64,000 nt of DNA, from assembly GCF_037126435.1 (NCBI RefSeq), contig NZ_CP147020.1, positions 4,353,001-4,417,000 on the forward strand. The letters run 5' to 3'. Under the pieces are notes generated by a model. It worked only from the letters and a program-made list of their open reading frames with translations. It was not told where the DNA came from and made no database searches. Positions within the stretch are counted from its first letter, which is position 1, and each line of letters opens with the position of its first letter. This DNA comes from Bernardetia sp. ABR2-2B. Its GTDB lineage: Bacteria; Bacteroidota; Bacteroidia; Cytophagales; Bernardetiaceae. Positions 53,929 through 63,000 of the stretch are shown here, piece after piece. The translations under genes were made by a program, and so were the position numbers.

Positions 53929-55239
53929 ATGAAAAAAACAGAAATAGTATTATTATTTACTTCACTTCTTTTAGTTTCATTATTTGGATTTGAAGTTTTA
54001 GGACAAACAAATTTTCTCATAAAAGGAAAAGTTATTGATTCAGAAACTAAAGAACTCTTACCTTTTGCTTCTATCGGAATTGAAGGAACAAGCGTAGGAA
54101 CGGCAAGTAATTCGACTGGGTTTTTTGAGTTTAGGCTCAATCCTACTTGGAAGGATAAGTTTATTGTTTGTTCTTTTGTAGGTTATCAGTCTTTCAAAAT
54201 AAAGGTTTCGGAAGCCTATCAATATTCTAAAAATAATCAATTGACCTTCGCATTAAAACCAAGTGAATCGCTCAAAACGGTTACGATTAGTTCAAAGAGG
54301 ATTCCTAAAGTGAAAAAAATAATGAAACAAGTTATAAAAAACTTACCTAAAAACTATCCTCAAACGCCTTATAACGCAGATTTTTTTTACAGAGAATATT
54401 TGAAAGATTCGACAGCCTATGTTCGTTTGGTAGAAGCTGCACTCCACGTTTACGACAAACGAGCTTATATTCCCATTATTTATAATCACAAGAGTAAAAA
54501 TAGCTTTGCCCCTACCATTTTGAATTTAGAAGAAGATTATTTTGCACAAGTAAAAGAAAGAAGAGCCTCTTATGACTATTCAAAATCGAAGATAAATAAC
54601 TTTTTTATTGATGTAGAATATGGTACTAAATACAATTGGATAAGAAAAAATCAGTTTATTTTTGATAAAACGATGTACGAAAAATTTGATTATGAATTAG
54701 TAAATCTGACTTCAATAGGTAAAAAAACGGTTTATGAAATTTCTTTTTCTTATAACGGAACAATTGATAGATTCAGAAAACTTAAAGGAAAACTCTTTGT
54801 AAATGATGAAGATTATGCTGTGCTTCAACTTCACTTTTCTTATTTTCCTGTTGGTGCAATGGGTGGTTATAATGCCGAAGAGCGTTATGGCTACAATATT
54901 TATTTGGAAAATGAAGAGCATTTTTATTTCAAAAAATATGATGAAAAATATTTGGTAAGTTATCAATCGCTGCGTTCTACGGAAAAGTATTATGAGAGCC
55001 AAGAAGCATTTGAAGAGTCTGTTTCTGAATATTTTGTCGAACAGCTTACAGTAAATGTAAATCAAAAAAATCCAACTCCACAAGGTTTGCAAGACGATTC
55101 GAAGCTAAAAGAAATTGATTATAACACTACTTTTTGGGAAAGTTATAATGTGTTGGCAGATTCTCCTCTGAATATAAAAATTAAAGCTGATTTGGAAAAA
55201 AGACAATCTTTAGAAAAGCAATTTGAATTAGAGAAATAA
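53929..55239 (+). CDS. Carboxypeptidase-regulatory-domain protein, outer-membrane type
   Basis: About 436 residues from ATG 53929. The signal peptide is about 1-24 (ends LGQ). Residues 27-115 are a CarboxypepD_reg-like domain: KGKVIDSETKELLPFASIGI and GFFEFRLN. The rest (about 120-430) is beta-rich and aromatic, with FYREYLKDS and EEDYFAQVKERRASY, as in DUF5686-type Bacteroidota proteins, though the barrel is shorter. It is probably in the periplasm or outer membrane. No SusD or TonB plug is present. Confidence 0.72.
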   Translation: MKKTEIVLLFTSLLLVSLFGFEVLGQTNFLIKGKVIDSETKELLPFASIGIEGTSVGTASNSTGFFEFRLNPTWKDKFIVCSFVGYQSFKIKVSEAYQYSKNNQLTFALKPSESLKTVTISSKRIPKVKKIMKQVIKNLPKNYPQTPYNADFFYREYLKDSTAYVRLVEAALHVYDKRAYIPIIYNHKSKNSFAPTILNLEEDYFAQVKERRASYDYSKSKINNFFIDVEYGTKYNWIRKNQFIFDKTMYEKFDYELVNLTSIGKKTVYEISFSYNGTIDRFRKLKGKLFVNDEDYAVLQLHFSYFPVGAMGGYNAEERYGYNIYLENEEHFYFKKYDEKYLVSYQSLRSTEKYYESQEAFEESVSEYFVEQLTVNVNQKNPTPQGLQDDSKLKEIDYNTTFWESYNVLADSPLNIKIKADLEKRQSLEKQFELEK

Positions 55240-55294
55240 ATATTTTGTATTTTGTATGAACAAAAGTTTCTACAATCAACAAACCATTATTTCT

Positions 55295-55816
55295 ATGAAA
55301 ATTTTGCCCTATGATAATCTTACTTATAAAACTCACTTGTCTAAAGAAGAAATAGCCAAAAGACTGAACGAAGTAACAGAGCCTAAAAAAATGATTCGAA
55401 TGACAGGTGTTTTTTCGAATAAAAATCATAAAGAATATGAAGGAGCAGTAGATACAAACTCTTTCAAAATAAGTCGTATTATTGGCTACCGAAATTCGTT
55501 TTTGCCACGTATAGAAGGAGAAATTGAAGAGAGTAAAGAAAGCACACTCGTTCATATCAAGATGAGATTACATACTTTTGTTCTTGTTTTTATGGGAATT
55601 TGGCTAACCATCGTAGGTCTTGTTGCTATTGCTGTTTTGAGTTCATTGTTTCTTAGTGAGAGCAATATTGGATTCGGTGTTTTTATTCCTTGTTTTATGT
55701 TTCTAGTTGGATTATTGATGCCTATTTTAGCTTTTCATTATGAAGGAAATAAATCAAAAGAGTTTTTTGAAAATCTTTTTGAAGTAGGGAAACAATTAAG
55801 CGATAAAAAAATATGA
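55295..55816 (+). CDS. Hypothetical two-TM protein, tandem paralogue 1
   Basis: 173 residues from ATG 55295, aligned with the start of its neighbour (MKILPYDNLTYKTHLSKEE against MKYLPYENLTYKTHLSKEE). The beta-rich N-terminal half has GAVDTNSFKISRIIGYRNSF and a basic patch, followed by two membrane helices (about 95-120 and 130-150) and the tail HYEGNKSKEFFENLF. No known function. Its TGA overlaps the next ATG by four bases, so the two are translationally coupled. Confidence 0.7.
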   Translation: MKILPYDNLTYKTHLSKEEIAKRLNEVTEPKKMIRMTGVFSNKNHKEYEGAVDTNSFKISRIIGYRNSFLPRIEGEIEESKESTLVHIKMRLHTFVLVFMGIWLTIVGLVAIAVLSSLFLSESNIGFGVFIPCFMFLVGLLMPILAFHYEGNKSKEFFENLFEVGKQLSDKKI

Positions 55817-56313
55817 AGTATTTACCTTATGAAAATCTAACTTATAAAACTCATTTATCTAAAGAAGAAATTTTAAAAAAACTAAGTGATAAAGTAGAAC
55901 CAAAACGTGGTATCTTTCCTGACAATGGTTACCAGCCTTACGAGGGAACTATAAGCGAAAATACCTTTAAAATAAGACGTATTATTGAATACAGAAACTT
56001 ATCTTTGCCATGCATAAAAGGTAAAATTGAGGAAAATCAAGATAGCACACTTATTTATATCAAAATGAGGCTGTATCCTTTCGTAATTGTTATTTTATGT
56101 ATTTGGTCGCTATTTATGGCGTTAGGAGTGCTTGTTTTTATAACAATGTTTGCACAAGAAACACAAAATCTATCTCTATCAAATCTACCTTTTTTTTCAT
56201 TTCCTTTGTTAATCATTATTTCTCCTATTGTTGTTTGTAAAGCTTTTCATTATGAAGGAAATAAGTCAAAAGAGTTTTTTGAGAATCTTTTTAAAGCAGA
56301 AAGAGTAGAATAA
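55813..56313 (+). CDS. Hypothetical two-TM protein, tandem paralogue 2
   Basis: 166 residues. Same layout as the preceding gene: GTISENTFKIRRIIEYRNLS, two membrane helices (about 80-110 and 120-145) and HYEGNKSKEFFENLF at the C-terminus. The overlapping ATGA junction suggests the products are made in equal amounts and may form a heteromer. A 463-bp repeat-rich gap follows. Confidence 0.7.
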   Translation: MKYLPYENLTYKTHLSKEEILKKLSDKVEPKRGIFPDNGYQPYEGTISENTFKIRRIIEYRNLSLPCIKGKIEENQDSTLIYIKMRLYPFVIVILCIWSLFMALGVLVFITMFAQETQNLSLSNLPFFSFPLLIIISPIVVCKAFHYEGNKSKEFFENLFKAERVE

Positions 56314-56378
56314 AATAACGCAATTATAAAGACATTTTGGTTCTTTATGAATTCGGTTTCACCTTTCATTTTTGATGG

Positions 56379-56477
56379 GTCTGTACTGCAAGTCTGACCT
56401 ATCAAAAATAAGTATTTCTAATTTCGAATAGCTTATTTTGTTCAAGTCAGACCGTCGGTACAGACTTGAACAAAATA
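56379..56477. repeat. Two mutually exclusive hairpins
   Basis: Hairpin 1 pairs gtctgtac-N5-gtctgac (56379-56398) with gtcagac-N5-gtacagac (56446-56465). Hairpin 2 pairs tattttgttcaagtc (56434-56448) with gacttgaacaaaata (56463-56477), perfect over 15 bp. The two share bases 56446-56465, so only one can form at a time. Between convergent genes. Confidence 0.7.
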
Positions 56478-56687
56478 CAAGTTAAGGTTTGCAACTAAAA
56501 TCATATAGAACCGACATTTTTCAAAAATTGATTTATACTTTGAACTAGTTTAGCTCCTTTTAACTGTGCTGATACTTCTGAAAGTGAGTTAGCTTTAATC
56601 AATTATTTTTGCGAATAAACAAGGTTTTTTCACGAAAAAAATACTAATCAATTTTTTAATAAACGTTATCATGGTTTGTTTCATGTA

Positions 56688-56753
56688 GTTCAGGCAGGAT
56701 GCCTGAACATAAAAAGCAGCTTTTATTCCCAAAGGTCAGTCTGGAAGACTGAC
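56688..56753. repeat. Two further short hairpins
   Basis: gttcaggca-gga-tgcctgaac (56688-56708) and gtcagtc-tggaa-gactgac (56735-56753). Both lie in the gap 56314-56776; the second may help end the convergent gene at 56777. Confidence 0.65.
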
Positions 56754-56776
56754 ATACAAAAATAACATTGAAAGGC

Positions 56777-57670
56777 TTAATATAAAAGAATATTTTCATT
56801 TTCAGTTTCCCATTTTCGTAATTTTATACGCTCATTATAAGGTAAATTTCTGACAAAAATATTTACTTTTTCATCAAACTGAATCAGACTATGAAGTAGT
56901 TGATTGATTTGAGTGATATTACTTAGTGAGGTCGGAAACTCATACATTTTATTTCCTTTCTTGACAACTTGTAAGGTGTATGAACGCTTAGAATAAAGTA
57001 AATTGATTGCCAAAATAGACTTTAGAATGATTTTAACGCCTTTTTTTGTCCCTTCAAAACGAATAGAAATATGTTTTTTATGAATCTCTATACTTTCTAT
57101 TCTCTTTTTCTTTTTGGAAGAAGCAAATAGACTCTTACCTTTAAAGAACATTGCTTTTATACCTATTGTCATAATGGCTACAAAAGTAATTCCTATTGAA
57201 AGAGGTGCAATACCTAAAAAGGTTGTCAGAAAAACTAATAGTAATGAAATGGAAAGTACAGAAATAGAAAAACTATTTTTTTGATAAAATGAACGCTCAT
57301 CTACAACTACTGGTTGGTTTAGGAAATGATTATCTGTTTCATTAAAAAACTCATTTTCATACGAATTTGAAATTTTATCAGTACATTGAATGACATATAA
57401 AGGAGGACGAGTAACTCCATTGATTTCTAGTTTTTCACTTGATGGAAATTTTCCTAAAGTTTCATTTTGATTGCAATGCACTTTGTCCAAATAAAACCAT
57501 GTATCTTTCAAAAATGCTGATTTGCAGATAGCACAAAACACAATTTCATCGCCTTCTTTTATATCGTCGCCAGTAATTGGGTCACTTCTATTTTCATCAA
57601 GAAATGCTTGATGTCTAGGTTTTTGTATGATATGAGTGTGCATAAATCTGTATTTTTGAATTTTAGTCAT
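56777..57670 (-). CDS. Zinc-finger (RING/treble-clef-like), two-TM, PH-like protein
   Basis: 297 residues, third member of the 6108/6772 family. DPITGDDIKEGDEIVFC, CAICKSAF and VHC keep every putative metal ligand of the 6772 protein. A linker of about 60 residues then differs, followed by two membrane helices (about 140-185) and a basic KKKKRIESIEIHK segment leading into the PH-like beta region. Two Met starts are possible (1 and 10). Not next to its relatives, so the finger, membrane and PH-like parts have been kept together over time. Confidence 0.7.
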   Translation of the reverse strand: MTKIQKYRFMHTHIIQKPRHQAFLDENRSDPITGDDIKEGDEIVFCAICKSAFLKDTWFYLDKVHCNQNETLGKFPSSEKLEINGVTRPPLYVIQCTDKISNSYENEFFNETDNHFLNQPVVVDERSFYQKNSFSISVLSISLLLVFLTTFLGIAPLSIGITFVAIMTIGIKAMFFKGKSLFASSKKKKRIESIEIHKKHISIRFEGTKKGVKIILKSILAINLLYSKRSYTLQVVKKGNKMYEFPTSLSNITQINQLLHSLIQFDEKVNIFVRNLPYNERIKLRKWETENENILLY

Positions 57671-57734
57671 TCCATTTTCTAAAATACGAAAAACTACACA
57701 ATTCTCTTATTTTATACTTTAATAAATTTATACT

Positions 57735-58259
57735 ATGATAGACAAAGAATATCCTATTTATGCTTTTGAAGAAAGAAGACGATTTGGAGTTAGTATGCAA
57801 GAAATTAAAAATGAATCTTCTATTTTAGAATCCTTTTTAGAAAAACAGGAAATAGAACGGAAAACAAAAAAATCTGCTTTTAATGTCTTTGTTGAAAACT
57901 GTATGCAACAGTGGAGAAGAGGGGGGAATTCATTTTATCAAATAATTCGATATAAAGATTATATTTTACTTGAATTTTTAATAGAATATCGTGAAGATGA
58001 TGATATTGACGAACTCTGTTTTAGAATAGAAAACTGTAATAAACTATTTATTGAGGGAGGAGATGAAGGTTTGAAGAGTTTTTATAAAAAATTTCTAGCT
58101 TCCATTAAATCAAAAAATAATTCTGATTTTTTAGAAAAGTATCGCACTCACTATAATTTACATTTTATAGATTGCATTCGTAAAAGCAGAAACCCAATCC
58201 AAGTAGAAAAAACAGACCAAGAACAAACATTGAAAATTACTTATAAAGTTGATTTGTAG
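57735..58259 (+). CDS. Hypothetical protein, paralogue of the 35539 gene
   Basis: 174 residues, soluble, charged. Common blocks with the 35539 protein: YPIYAFEERRRFGVS, NCNKLFIEGGDEGLKSFY and NPIQVEKTDQ. Divergent from the zinc-finger gene at 56777 with 64 bp between, so a shared promoter region is likely. No known domain. Confidence 0.65.
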   Translation: MIDKEYPIYAFEERRRFGVSMQEIKNESSILESFLEKQEIERKTKKSAFNVFVENCMQQWRRGGNSFYQIIRYKDYILLEFLIEYREDDDIDELCFRIENCNKLFIEGGDEGLKSFYKKFLASIKSKNNSDFLEKYRTHYNLHFIDCIRKSRNPIQVEKTDQEQTLKITYKVDL

Positions 58260-58270
58260 AATATATACAA

Positions 58271-58378
58271 AACTTTGTCAGTAGTTGTAAGGTAATCCGA
58301 AACAACTCTGACAATAGTTTTTACTAAAATGTTACTTTTAAGCTATTGACAGCCTTGTGAAAGGACTGTCAAAGTTTT
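58271..58378. mobile_element. TTTGACAG inverted-repeat element, complete copy
   Basis: Ends aactttgtcag (58271 on) and ctgtcaaagtt. The order, including ggtaatccgaaac in the middle, matches 33419-33530 in inverse orientation. About 108 bp, no reading frame, and here not nested in the larger element. Confidence 0.75.
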
Positions 58379-58409
58379 AAGAAATAATCAAAAGAATGAG
58401 ATGTTTTTT

Positions 58410-59666
58410 TTAACTCAAAACAGCATTCAGTTCCTTAGAATGATAATAAAGTGTGCTACAATTTTCTTTTCTTAATATCTTTTTAGCAGTTTGCATTAAT
58501 TCTTCTTTTGTAACTTTTGCCATTTGGTCAGAAATTGTATTTACCATATCTACATCTCCCAAAATAGCATAATAGGCAATATTCATAGCTCGGTTTAGTA
58601 CCTCTACTTCTGAAAAAACGTGAGAAGCTTCTGCTTGATTTTTTACTTTTGTAAGTTCATCATCAGAAATTCCATTTTCCAAAAAGTCATCAATTATGCT
58701 TTGAATGGCTTCTTCTCCTTGTTCTGGTGTGTAAGCAGGGTTTAGTTTTCCAGCAATAACTAACAAACCTTCATCTACCGAACCCATAATATAAGCACCA
58801 ACAGAATTGAACATTTCTTTTTCTTTGACAAGTTCTTGGTACAAACGAGCTGATTTATCTCTTCCCAAAACATCACTCACAAGGTCGGTTGCATAATAAT
58901 CAGTAGCTTTTCTGTTTCCCATTCTATATGCTTTATAAATGGCATTTAGAGGAACTTTTGCTTCTACTTTTTTGTGTCTTGCTTCAGTTTGTGGTGGTTC
59001 TTTTTCTAGGTTACGCATTGGTCGGTTTCCTTTCGGAATATCTCCAAACCATTTTTTAGCCATTTTTTCTATTTCCTCTTTTTCTACATTTCCAGCCACT
59101 ACCAAAACGGCATTATCAGGTCTATAATGTTTGAAGAAAAAAGCTTTTACTTCTTCTAAAGTTGCTTCTTCAATATGCTTGATTTCTTTTCCGATAGTTG
59201 CCCAATTATAAGAGTGCTTTTGATAAACTAAAGGGCGCAGATGAAGCCAAATGTCGCCATAAGGTTGATTGAGGTAACGCTGTTTAAACTCTTCAATAAC
59301 TACTTTTCGTTGTACTTCTAAAGAATTATCATTAATTGAAAGCGATAACATTCTATCAGCTTCCAGCCACAAAGCAGTCTCAACATTTGGCGCAGGAACA
59401 ATCGTATAATAATTGGTTACATCAGGCGAAGTATAAGCATTATTCGAACCTCCAACTTGCTGTACAATCGTATCAAAATTTGGAATATTTGCAGAGCCAC
59501 TAAACATCAAATGTTCGAACAAATGAGCAAAACCAGTGCGATTAGGCGATTCGTCTCTTGAACCAACATCGTACATAATATTTACCGTAGCAATCGAAAC
59601 TGTTTTATCTTGGTGAACAAAAACACGTAAGCCATTATCAAGTGTGAAATGTGAAAAGTCTATCAT
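58410..59666 (-). CDS. M16 family zinc peptidase
   Basis: 418 residues. The inverted zinc motif HLFEH is at 48-52 and the third ligand is the Glu in VVIEEFKQR. Both half-domains of a single M16 repeat are present, giving the short (about 45 kDa) type that works as a dimer, often with an inactive partner. No signal peptide is seen, so it is likely cytosolic; it degrades peptides. A partner M16 gene does not adjoin. Confidence 0.92.
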   Translation of the reverse strand: MIDFSHFTLDNGLRVFVHQDKTVSIATVNIMYDVGSRDESPNRTGFAHLFEHLMFSGSANIPNFDTIVQQVGGSNNAYTSPDVTNYYTIVPAPNVETALWLEADRMLSLSINDNSLEVQRKVVIEEFKQRYLNQPYGDIWLHLRPLVYQKHSYNWATIGKEIKHIEEATLEEVKAFFFKHYRPDNAVLVVAGNVEKEEIEKMAKKWFGDIPKGNRPMRNLEKEPPQTEARHKKVEAKVPLNAIYKAYRMGNRKATDYYATDLVSDVLGRDKSARLYQELVKEKEMFNSVGAYIMGSVDEGLLVIAGKLNPAYTPEQGEEAIQSIIDDFLENGISDDELTKVKNQAEASHVFSEVEVLNRAMNIAYYAILGDVDMVNTISDQMAKVTKEELMQTAKKILRKENCSTLYYHSKELNAVLS

Positions 59667-59726
59667 ATAGTTAGTGATGAATGATTAGTTTTTAGTGATT
59701 AATTAGGATTCAATTAAAACGAATAA

Positions 59727-60002
59727 TTAATTCGGCTCGTGTTTCAAGAATTTCTCGTAGTCGTTTTGTAACTCATCTGTCATGAAATTATGAAATTCTA
59801 ACTGCTCATCAATTTCTTTCAAAATTTCTATCAAAGAATTGATTTTGCCTTCATTGGTAAACATTTTATTGACAATAATAATAGGCATTCCTTTTACTAA
59901 ACAGGCCCCCGAACGAAAATTACCTTTTTCATAACGGACTTTATAACCTCCCAATTCGAAAATGTTTTCTAGTTTTCCCAATGTTTCTCCCGTGTATCTC
60001 AT
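59727..60002 (-). CDS. Small conserved hypothetical protein
   Basis: 91 residues. FELGGYKVRYEKGNFRSGAC and VNKMFTNEGKINSLIEILKE give a beta-hairpin then helix fold. I have seen this type as a conserved Bacteroidota protein but know no function. It lies 60 bp upstream of the M16 peptidase on the same strand and may be co-transcribed. Confidence 0.7.
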   Translation of the reverse strand: MRYTGETLGKLENIFELGGYKVRYEKGNFRSGACLVKGMPIIIVNKMFTNEGKINSLIEILKEIDEQLEFHNFMTDELQNDYEKFLKHEPN

Positions 60003-60015
60003 AAAGTTGTATTAA

Positions 60016-60086
60016 GTATAACAGACTTCCCAGTCTGTTTAGAAGTGTGCATTTTGTTCTGAAACAGACTAAGAAGTCTGTTATAC
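60016..60086. repeat. 71-bp nested palindrome
   Basis: Outer arms gtataacagacttc / gaagtctgttatac (perfect 14 bp) and inner arms agtctgttt / aaacagact (perfect 9 bp). Each half can also fold on itself (acagact/agtctgt), giving a cruciform choice. It lies between divergent genes. Confidence 0.75.
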
Positions 60087-60253
60087 ATATTCAAAATACA
60101 AAAAAATATCACTCAAAAACAAGTCAGAAATAAGTAATGAGCTTATCGTTTATTAAACGTGATAACTTTACTTTGTAGAAATGGTTATGATTCTATCAAA
60201 ATTTAATAAATACCTATAAACTTTTTTTCGCAGATTAAAGTCTGTGCTACATT

Positions 60254-61138
60254 ATGAAAAACATTTTTTCAACTTCATTTTTAATCCTTTCACTTCTTAT
60301 AATTACCTTTATGTTTTCTAATTGCGCCTCTAAGAAATATGAAAATATATCTTATTTAGATAAAGCCGTTTCAGAAAAAACAGAAAAAGAACCTCTACCA
60401 ACACTCAATATTTTTTCACCTAAAAAACTCAAAAAGAACCTCAAAAAATTTGATTCTAAGAATGAAAAATTACCTGTTTTGATTTTTGTACACGGTGGAA
60501 ATTGGAATAGTGGCGACAAAGAAACCTATAATTTTTTTGGTAGAAATTTCGCCAAAAAAGGAATTGTAACTGTTGTAGTTGGTTATACATTAAGTCCAAA
60601 AGCTAATTATGACGATATGGCAAAACAAGTTGCAACAGCTATAAAATGGACAAAAAATAATATCGAAAATTATAATGGTAATCCAGAAAAAATATTTCTG
60701 ACAGGACATTCAGCAGGAGGACATTTGATTGCTCTTTCTACCATGAATCCAAAATATGACGTAAAAGATAATACTGTTTCAGGTCTGATTCTGAATGATG
60801 CAGCAGGTTTAGATATGTATAATTATCTTCAAAAAGCCCCTCCAACAAGTAATAGCAACTACGATACAACGTGGACAAAAGATCCAAAAACTTGGAAAAA
60901 AGCATCGCCCATTTATTATATTGATGAACAGACTCCACTCATTATGTTATATTTAGGGAAGAAAACTTATGAGTCTATAAAGATTTCAAATAGAGATTTT
61001 TTGGATTCTTTACACAAAGTTCAGCCGAATGTAGAACCTATTTTACTAAATAAAAAACACGTTCCGATGATGATTCAGTATTTCTTTCCTTGGAGCAATC
61101 GTTATGATGAAATAATTAAATTTATAAAGGAGAATTAG
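60254..61138 (+). CDS. Alpha/beta-hydrolase lipoprotein
   Basis: 294 residues. The lipobox is at MFSNCAS (Cys near 24). The esterase has the oxyanion motif FVHGGNWNSG, the nucleophile in LTGHSAGGHLIALS and the His in NKKHVPMM. This is the HSL/BD-FAE type, active on short acyl or aryl esters. The catalytic acid is less clear. It is probably attached to the outer membrane facing the periplasm. Its stop is six bases before the MITE copy 2. Confidence 0.85.
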   Translation: MKNIFSTSFLILSLLIITFMFSNCASKKYENISYLDKAVSEKTEKEPLPTLNIFSPKKLKKNLKKFDSKNEKLPVLIFVHGGNWNSGDKETYNFFGRNFAKKGIVTVVVGYTLSPKANYDDMAKQVATAIKWTKNNIENYNGNPEKIFLTGHSAGGHLIALSTMNPKYDVKDNTVSGLILNDAAGLDMYNYLQKAPPTSNSNYDTTWTKDPKTWKKASPIYYIDEQTPLIMLYLGKKTYESIKISNRDFLDSLHKVQPNVEPILLNKKHVPMMIQYFFPWSNRYDEIIKFIKEN

Positions 61139-61143
61139 AATGA

Positions 61144-61290
61144 ATTAGCGAGTGATTTGTATGATTTTTAAGATAAAATGCAGGATATGAAATTCATTAA
61201 ATACAGAATAAAAAAGGCAATTATTTTCATTTGAAATTAAAACGTATTATCCTGTAATTATCATAGTAATCATATAAATCACTCGCTAAT
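61144..61290. mobile_element. MITE-like element, copy 2 (147 bp)
   Basis: Ends attagcgagtgatttg and aaatcactcgctaat. The right inner part contains tgtaattatcatagtaatc, the reverse complement of the left inner part of copy 1 at 20592. The central 40-50 bp differ between copies. It separates the hydrolase from convergent thrC. Confidence 0.82.
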
Positions 61291-61307
61291 CAGTTATAGT
61301 AGTTCTT

Positions 61308-62627
61308 CTATCTCAAAATAATTTCTACCAATTTATCATAATCATTGTCAATAGAAAGTTTTTTTGCATTCGCCAAATCTACCTTTTCAGATTCATAACT
61401 CGGAATCGCTTTTTGTATAATCTCTGAAAATTTTTGTGGGTGTGCTGTCTCTAAAAACAAACCAATTTCATTTTCTTTCAAACTGTTGTGTAAAGCTAAT
61501 TTTCCGACTGCGCCATGTGGGTCTAAGAGATAATCGTTTTTCTCATAACAATCTGCAATTTCTTTTATAGTAGAATTATCATCAATCGTAAAGGCAGAAA
61601 TATCTTTTTTAGTTGCTTCTAAATTACCTTTGTATAAATATTCTATTCGTTCAAAATTACTTGGGTTTCCCACGTCCATCGCATTCGAAAAGGTCAAAAC
61701 AGAAGATTTTTGCTGATATTTTCCCGTTTGGAGATAATTATAAAATGTATCATTTGCATTGTGTGCAGCTATAAAACGTTCTACTGGCAAACCTATTTTT
61801 TTTGCTATAAGTCCTGCCGAAATATTTCCTAGATTTCCAGAAGGAACAGAAACAACTAACTTTTTATCTTCTAATTTATCTTGTTTTTTTAATTGTTTGT
61901 ACGCCAAAAAGTAATATAACATTTGAGGCAAAAGACGAGCTACATTGATAGAGTTTGCACTACTTAGCGTTACTTTTTCTCTCAATTCTGTATCATTAAA
62001 GGCTTCTTTTACGAGTTTTTGGCAATCATCAAAAGTTCCTTCTACTTCAATAGCTTGAATATTTTTGCCTAAAGTTGTCATTTGAAATTCTTGATAGGGA
62101 CTTACTTTTCCTTTTGGAAACAAAATCTTTACATCAATTCCTTTTACATCAAAAAAACCGTTGGCAACTGCACTTCCTGTGTCGCCAGAAGTGGCAACTA
62201 GAATAGTTACATTCTGATTACTATTGCTATCTTCTCTATCATTTTTGCTATAAAAATGTGATAAACACCTAGACATAAAACGTGCGCCAACATCTTTAAA
62301 AGCTTGTGTTGCGCCATGATACAATTCTAAAGAAAAAATATTATTTTCTACCTTAACAACAGGAATAGGAAAATTGAGTGTTTCTGCAATAATTTGTTTT
62401 AGCTGCTCATCATTTAAAGAATCCTTCACAAACGGCTTCAAAACTTCAAAAGCAATTTGATGGTCTTCTATATTTTCGATATTATCAAAAAAAGAAGTCG
62501 GTAAAGAAGGAATATTCTCTGGAAAATAAAGACCACTATTTTTTGTAAGTCCATTGATGACAGCTTCTTTAAAAGAAACTTTTTCCTCATTGTTTGTTCC
62601 GTTTTTTCTTGTGCTAAGGTAATTCAC
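61308..62627 (-). CDS. thrC: Threonine synthase
   Basis: 439 residues, normal for this class. PLP enzyme that converts O-phosphohomoserine to threonine. The PLP Lys is in YHGATQAFKDVGARFM, the phosphate loop is VATSGDTGSAVANGF, and FPKGKVSPYQEFQMTTLG and VPSGNLGNISAGLIAK are conserved. N-terminal STRKNG matches the family start. homoserine kinase and dehydrogenase are not in the window. A TAAATTTG box lies 35-42 bp upstream. Confidence 0.95.
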   Translation of the reverse strand: MNYLSTRKNGTNNEEKVSFKEAVINGLTKNSGLYFPENIPSLPTSFFDNIENIEDHQIAFEVLKPFVKDSLNDEQLKQIIAETLNFPIPVVKVENNIFSLELYHGATQAFKDVGARFMSRCLSHFYSKNDREDSNSNQNVTILVATSGDTGSAVANGFFDVKGIDVKILFPKGKVSPYQEFQMTTLGKNIQAIEVEGTFDDCQKLVKEAFNDTELREKVTLSSANSINVARLLPQMLYYFLAYKQLKKQDKLEDKKLVVSVPSGNLGNISAGLIAKKIGLPVERFIAAHNANDTFYNYLQTGKYQQKSSVLTFSNAMDVGNPSNFERIEYLYKGNLEATKKDISAFTIDDNSTIKEIADCYEKNDYLLDPHGAVGKLALHNSLKENEIGLFLETAHPQKFSEIIQKAIPSYESEKVDLANAKKLSIDNDYDKLVEIILR

Positions 62628-62661
62628 TAGATTTGCATTTTAGAGATGATATACTTTTTGA

Positions 62662-62669
62662 CAAATTTA
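62662..62669 (-). promoter_or_regulatory. -7 element before thrC
   Basis: On the minus strand TAAATTTG fits TAnnTTTG, 35 bp before the thrC start. No TTTG at the right distance. Confidence 0.35.
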
Positions 62670-62706
62670 CTATGAAAAATTGTTTTTTAATCATAAATCG
62701 AAAAAA

Positions 62707-63000
62707 ATGGGCTACGCAAAAGAAATAAACTGCTACAAAAAACAAGAGTTTTTAGATTTTAATGCTCTTGATTTGATTGAATTATTGCAATCAACTTCTT
62801 GGGAAGTTAAATTAGGTATTATAGACAGAGGAAATGATTTTGATTGGATTAGCTTAGAAGACAATCAAGAAGGTAGAGAAGAGTTTATAAATATCTTAAA
62901 ATACAAAATTGAACATAATGAATATATAGGTTTTTCAATTTTTAATCAACAAGTAGAAAGGTTCGTACATGTTAGTCTAGAAAATATCTTACTCCATTGA
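62707..63000 (+). CDS. Hypothetical protein, possibly cut by an insertion sequence
   Basis: 97 residues from ATG 62707 (MGYAKEINCYKKQEF). Soluble, with LDLIELLQSTSWEVKLG and RFVHVSLENILLH. The stop codon overlaps the last 12 bases of the transposase gene on the other strand, and IS elements usually have some bases beyond the transposase stop. The C-terminal residues may therefore be encoded by IS DNA, and the original protein may have been longer. Confidence 0.55.
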   Translation: MGYAKEINCYKKQEFLDFNALDLIELLQSTSWEVKLGIIDRGNDFDWISLEDNQEGREEFINILKYKIEHNEYIGFSIFNQQVERFVHVSLENILLH

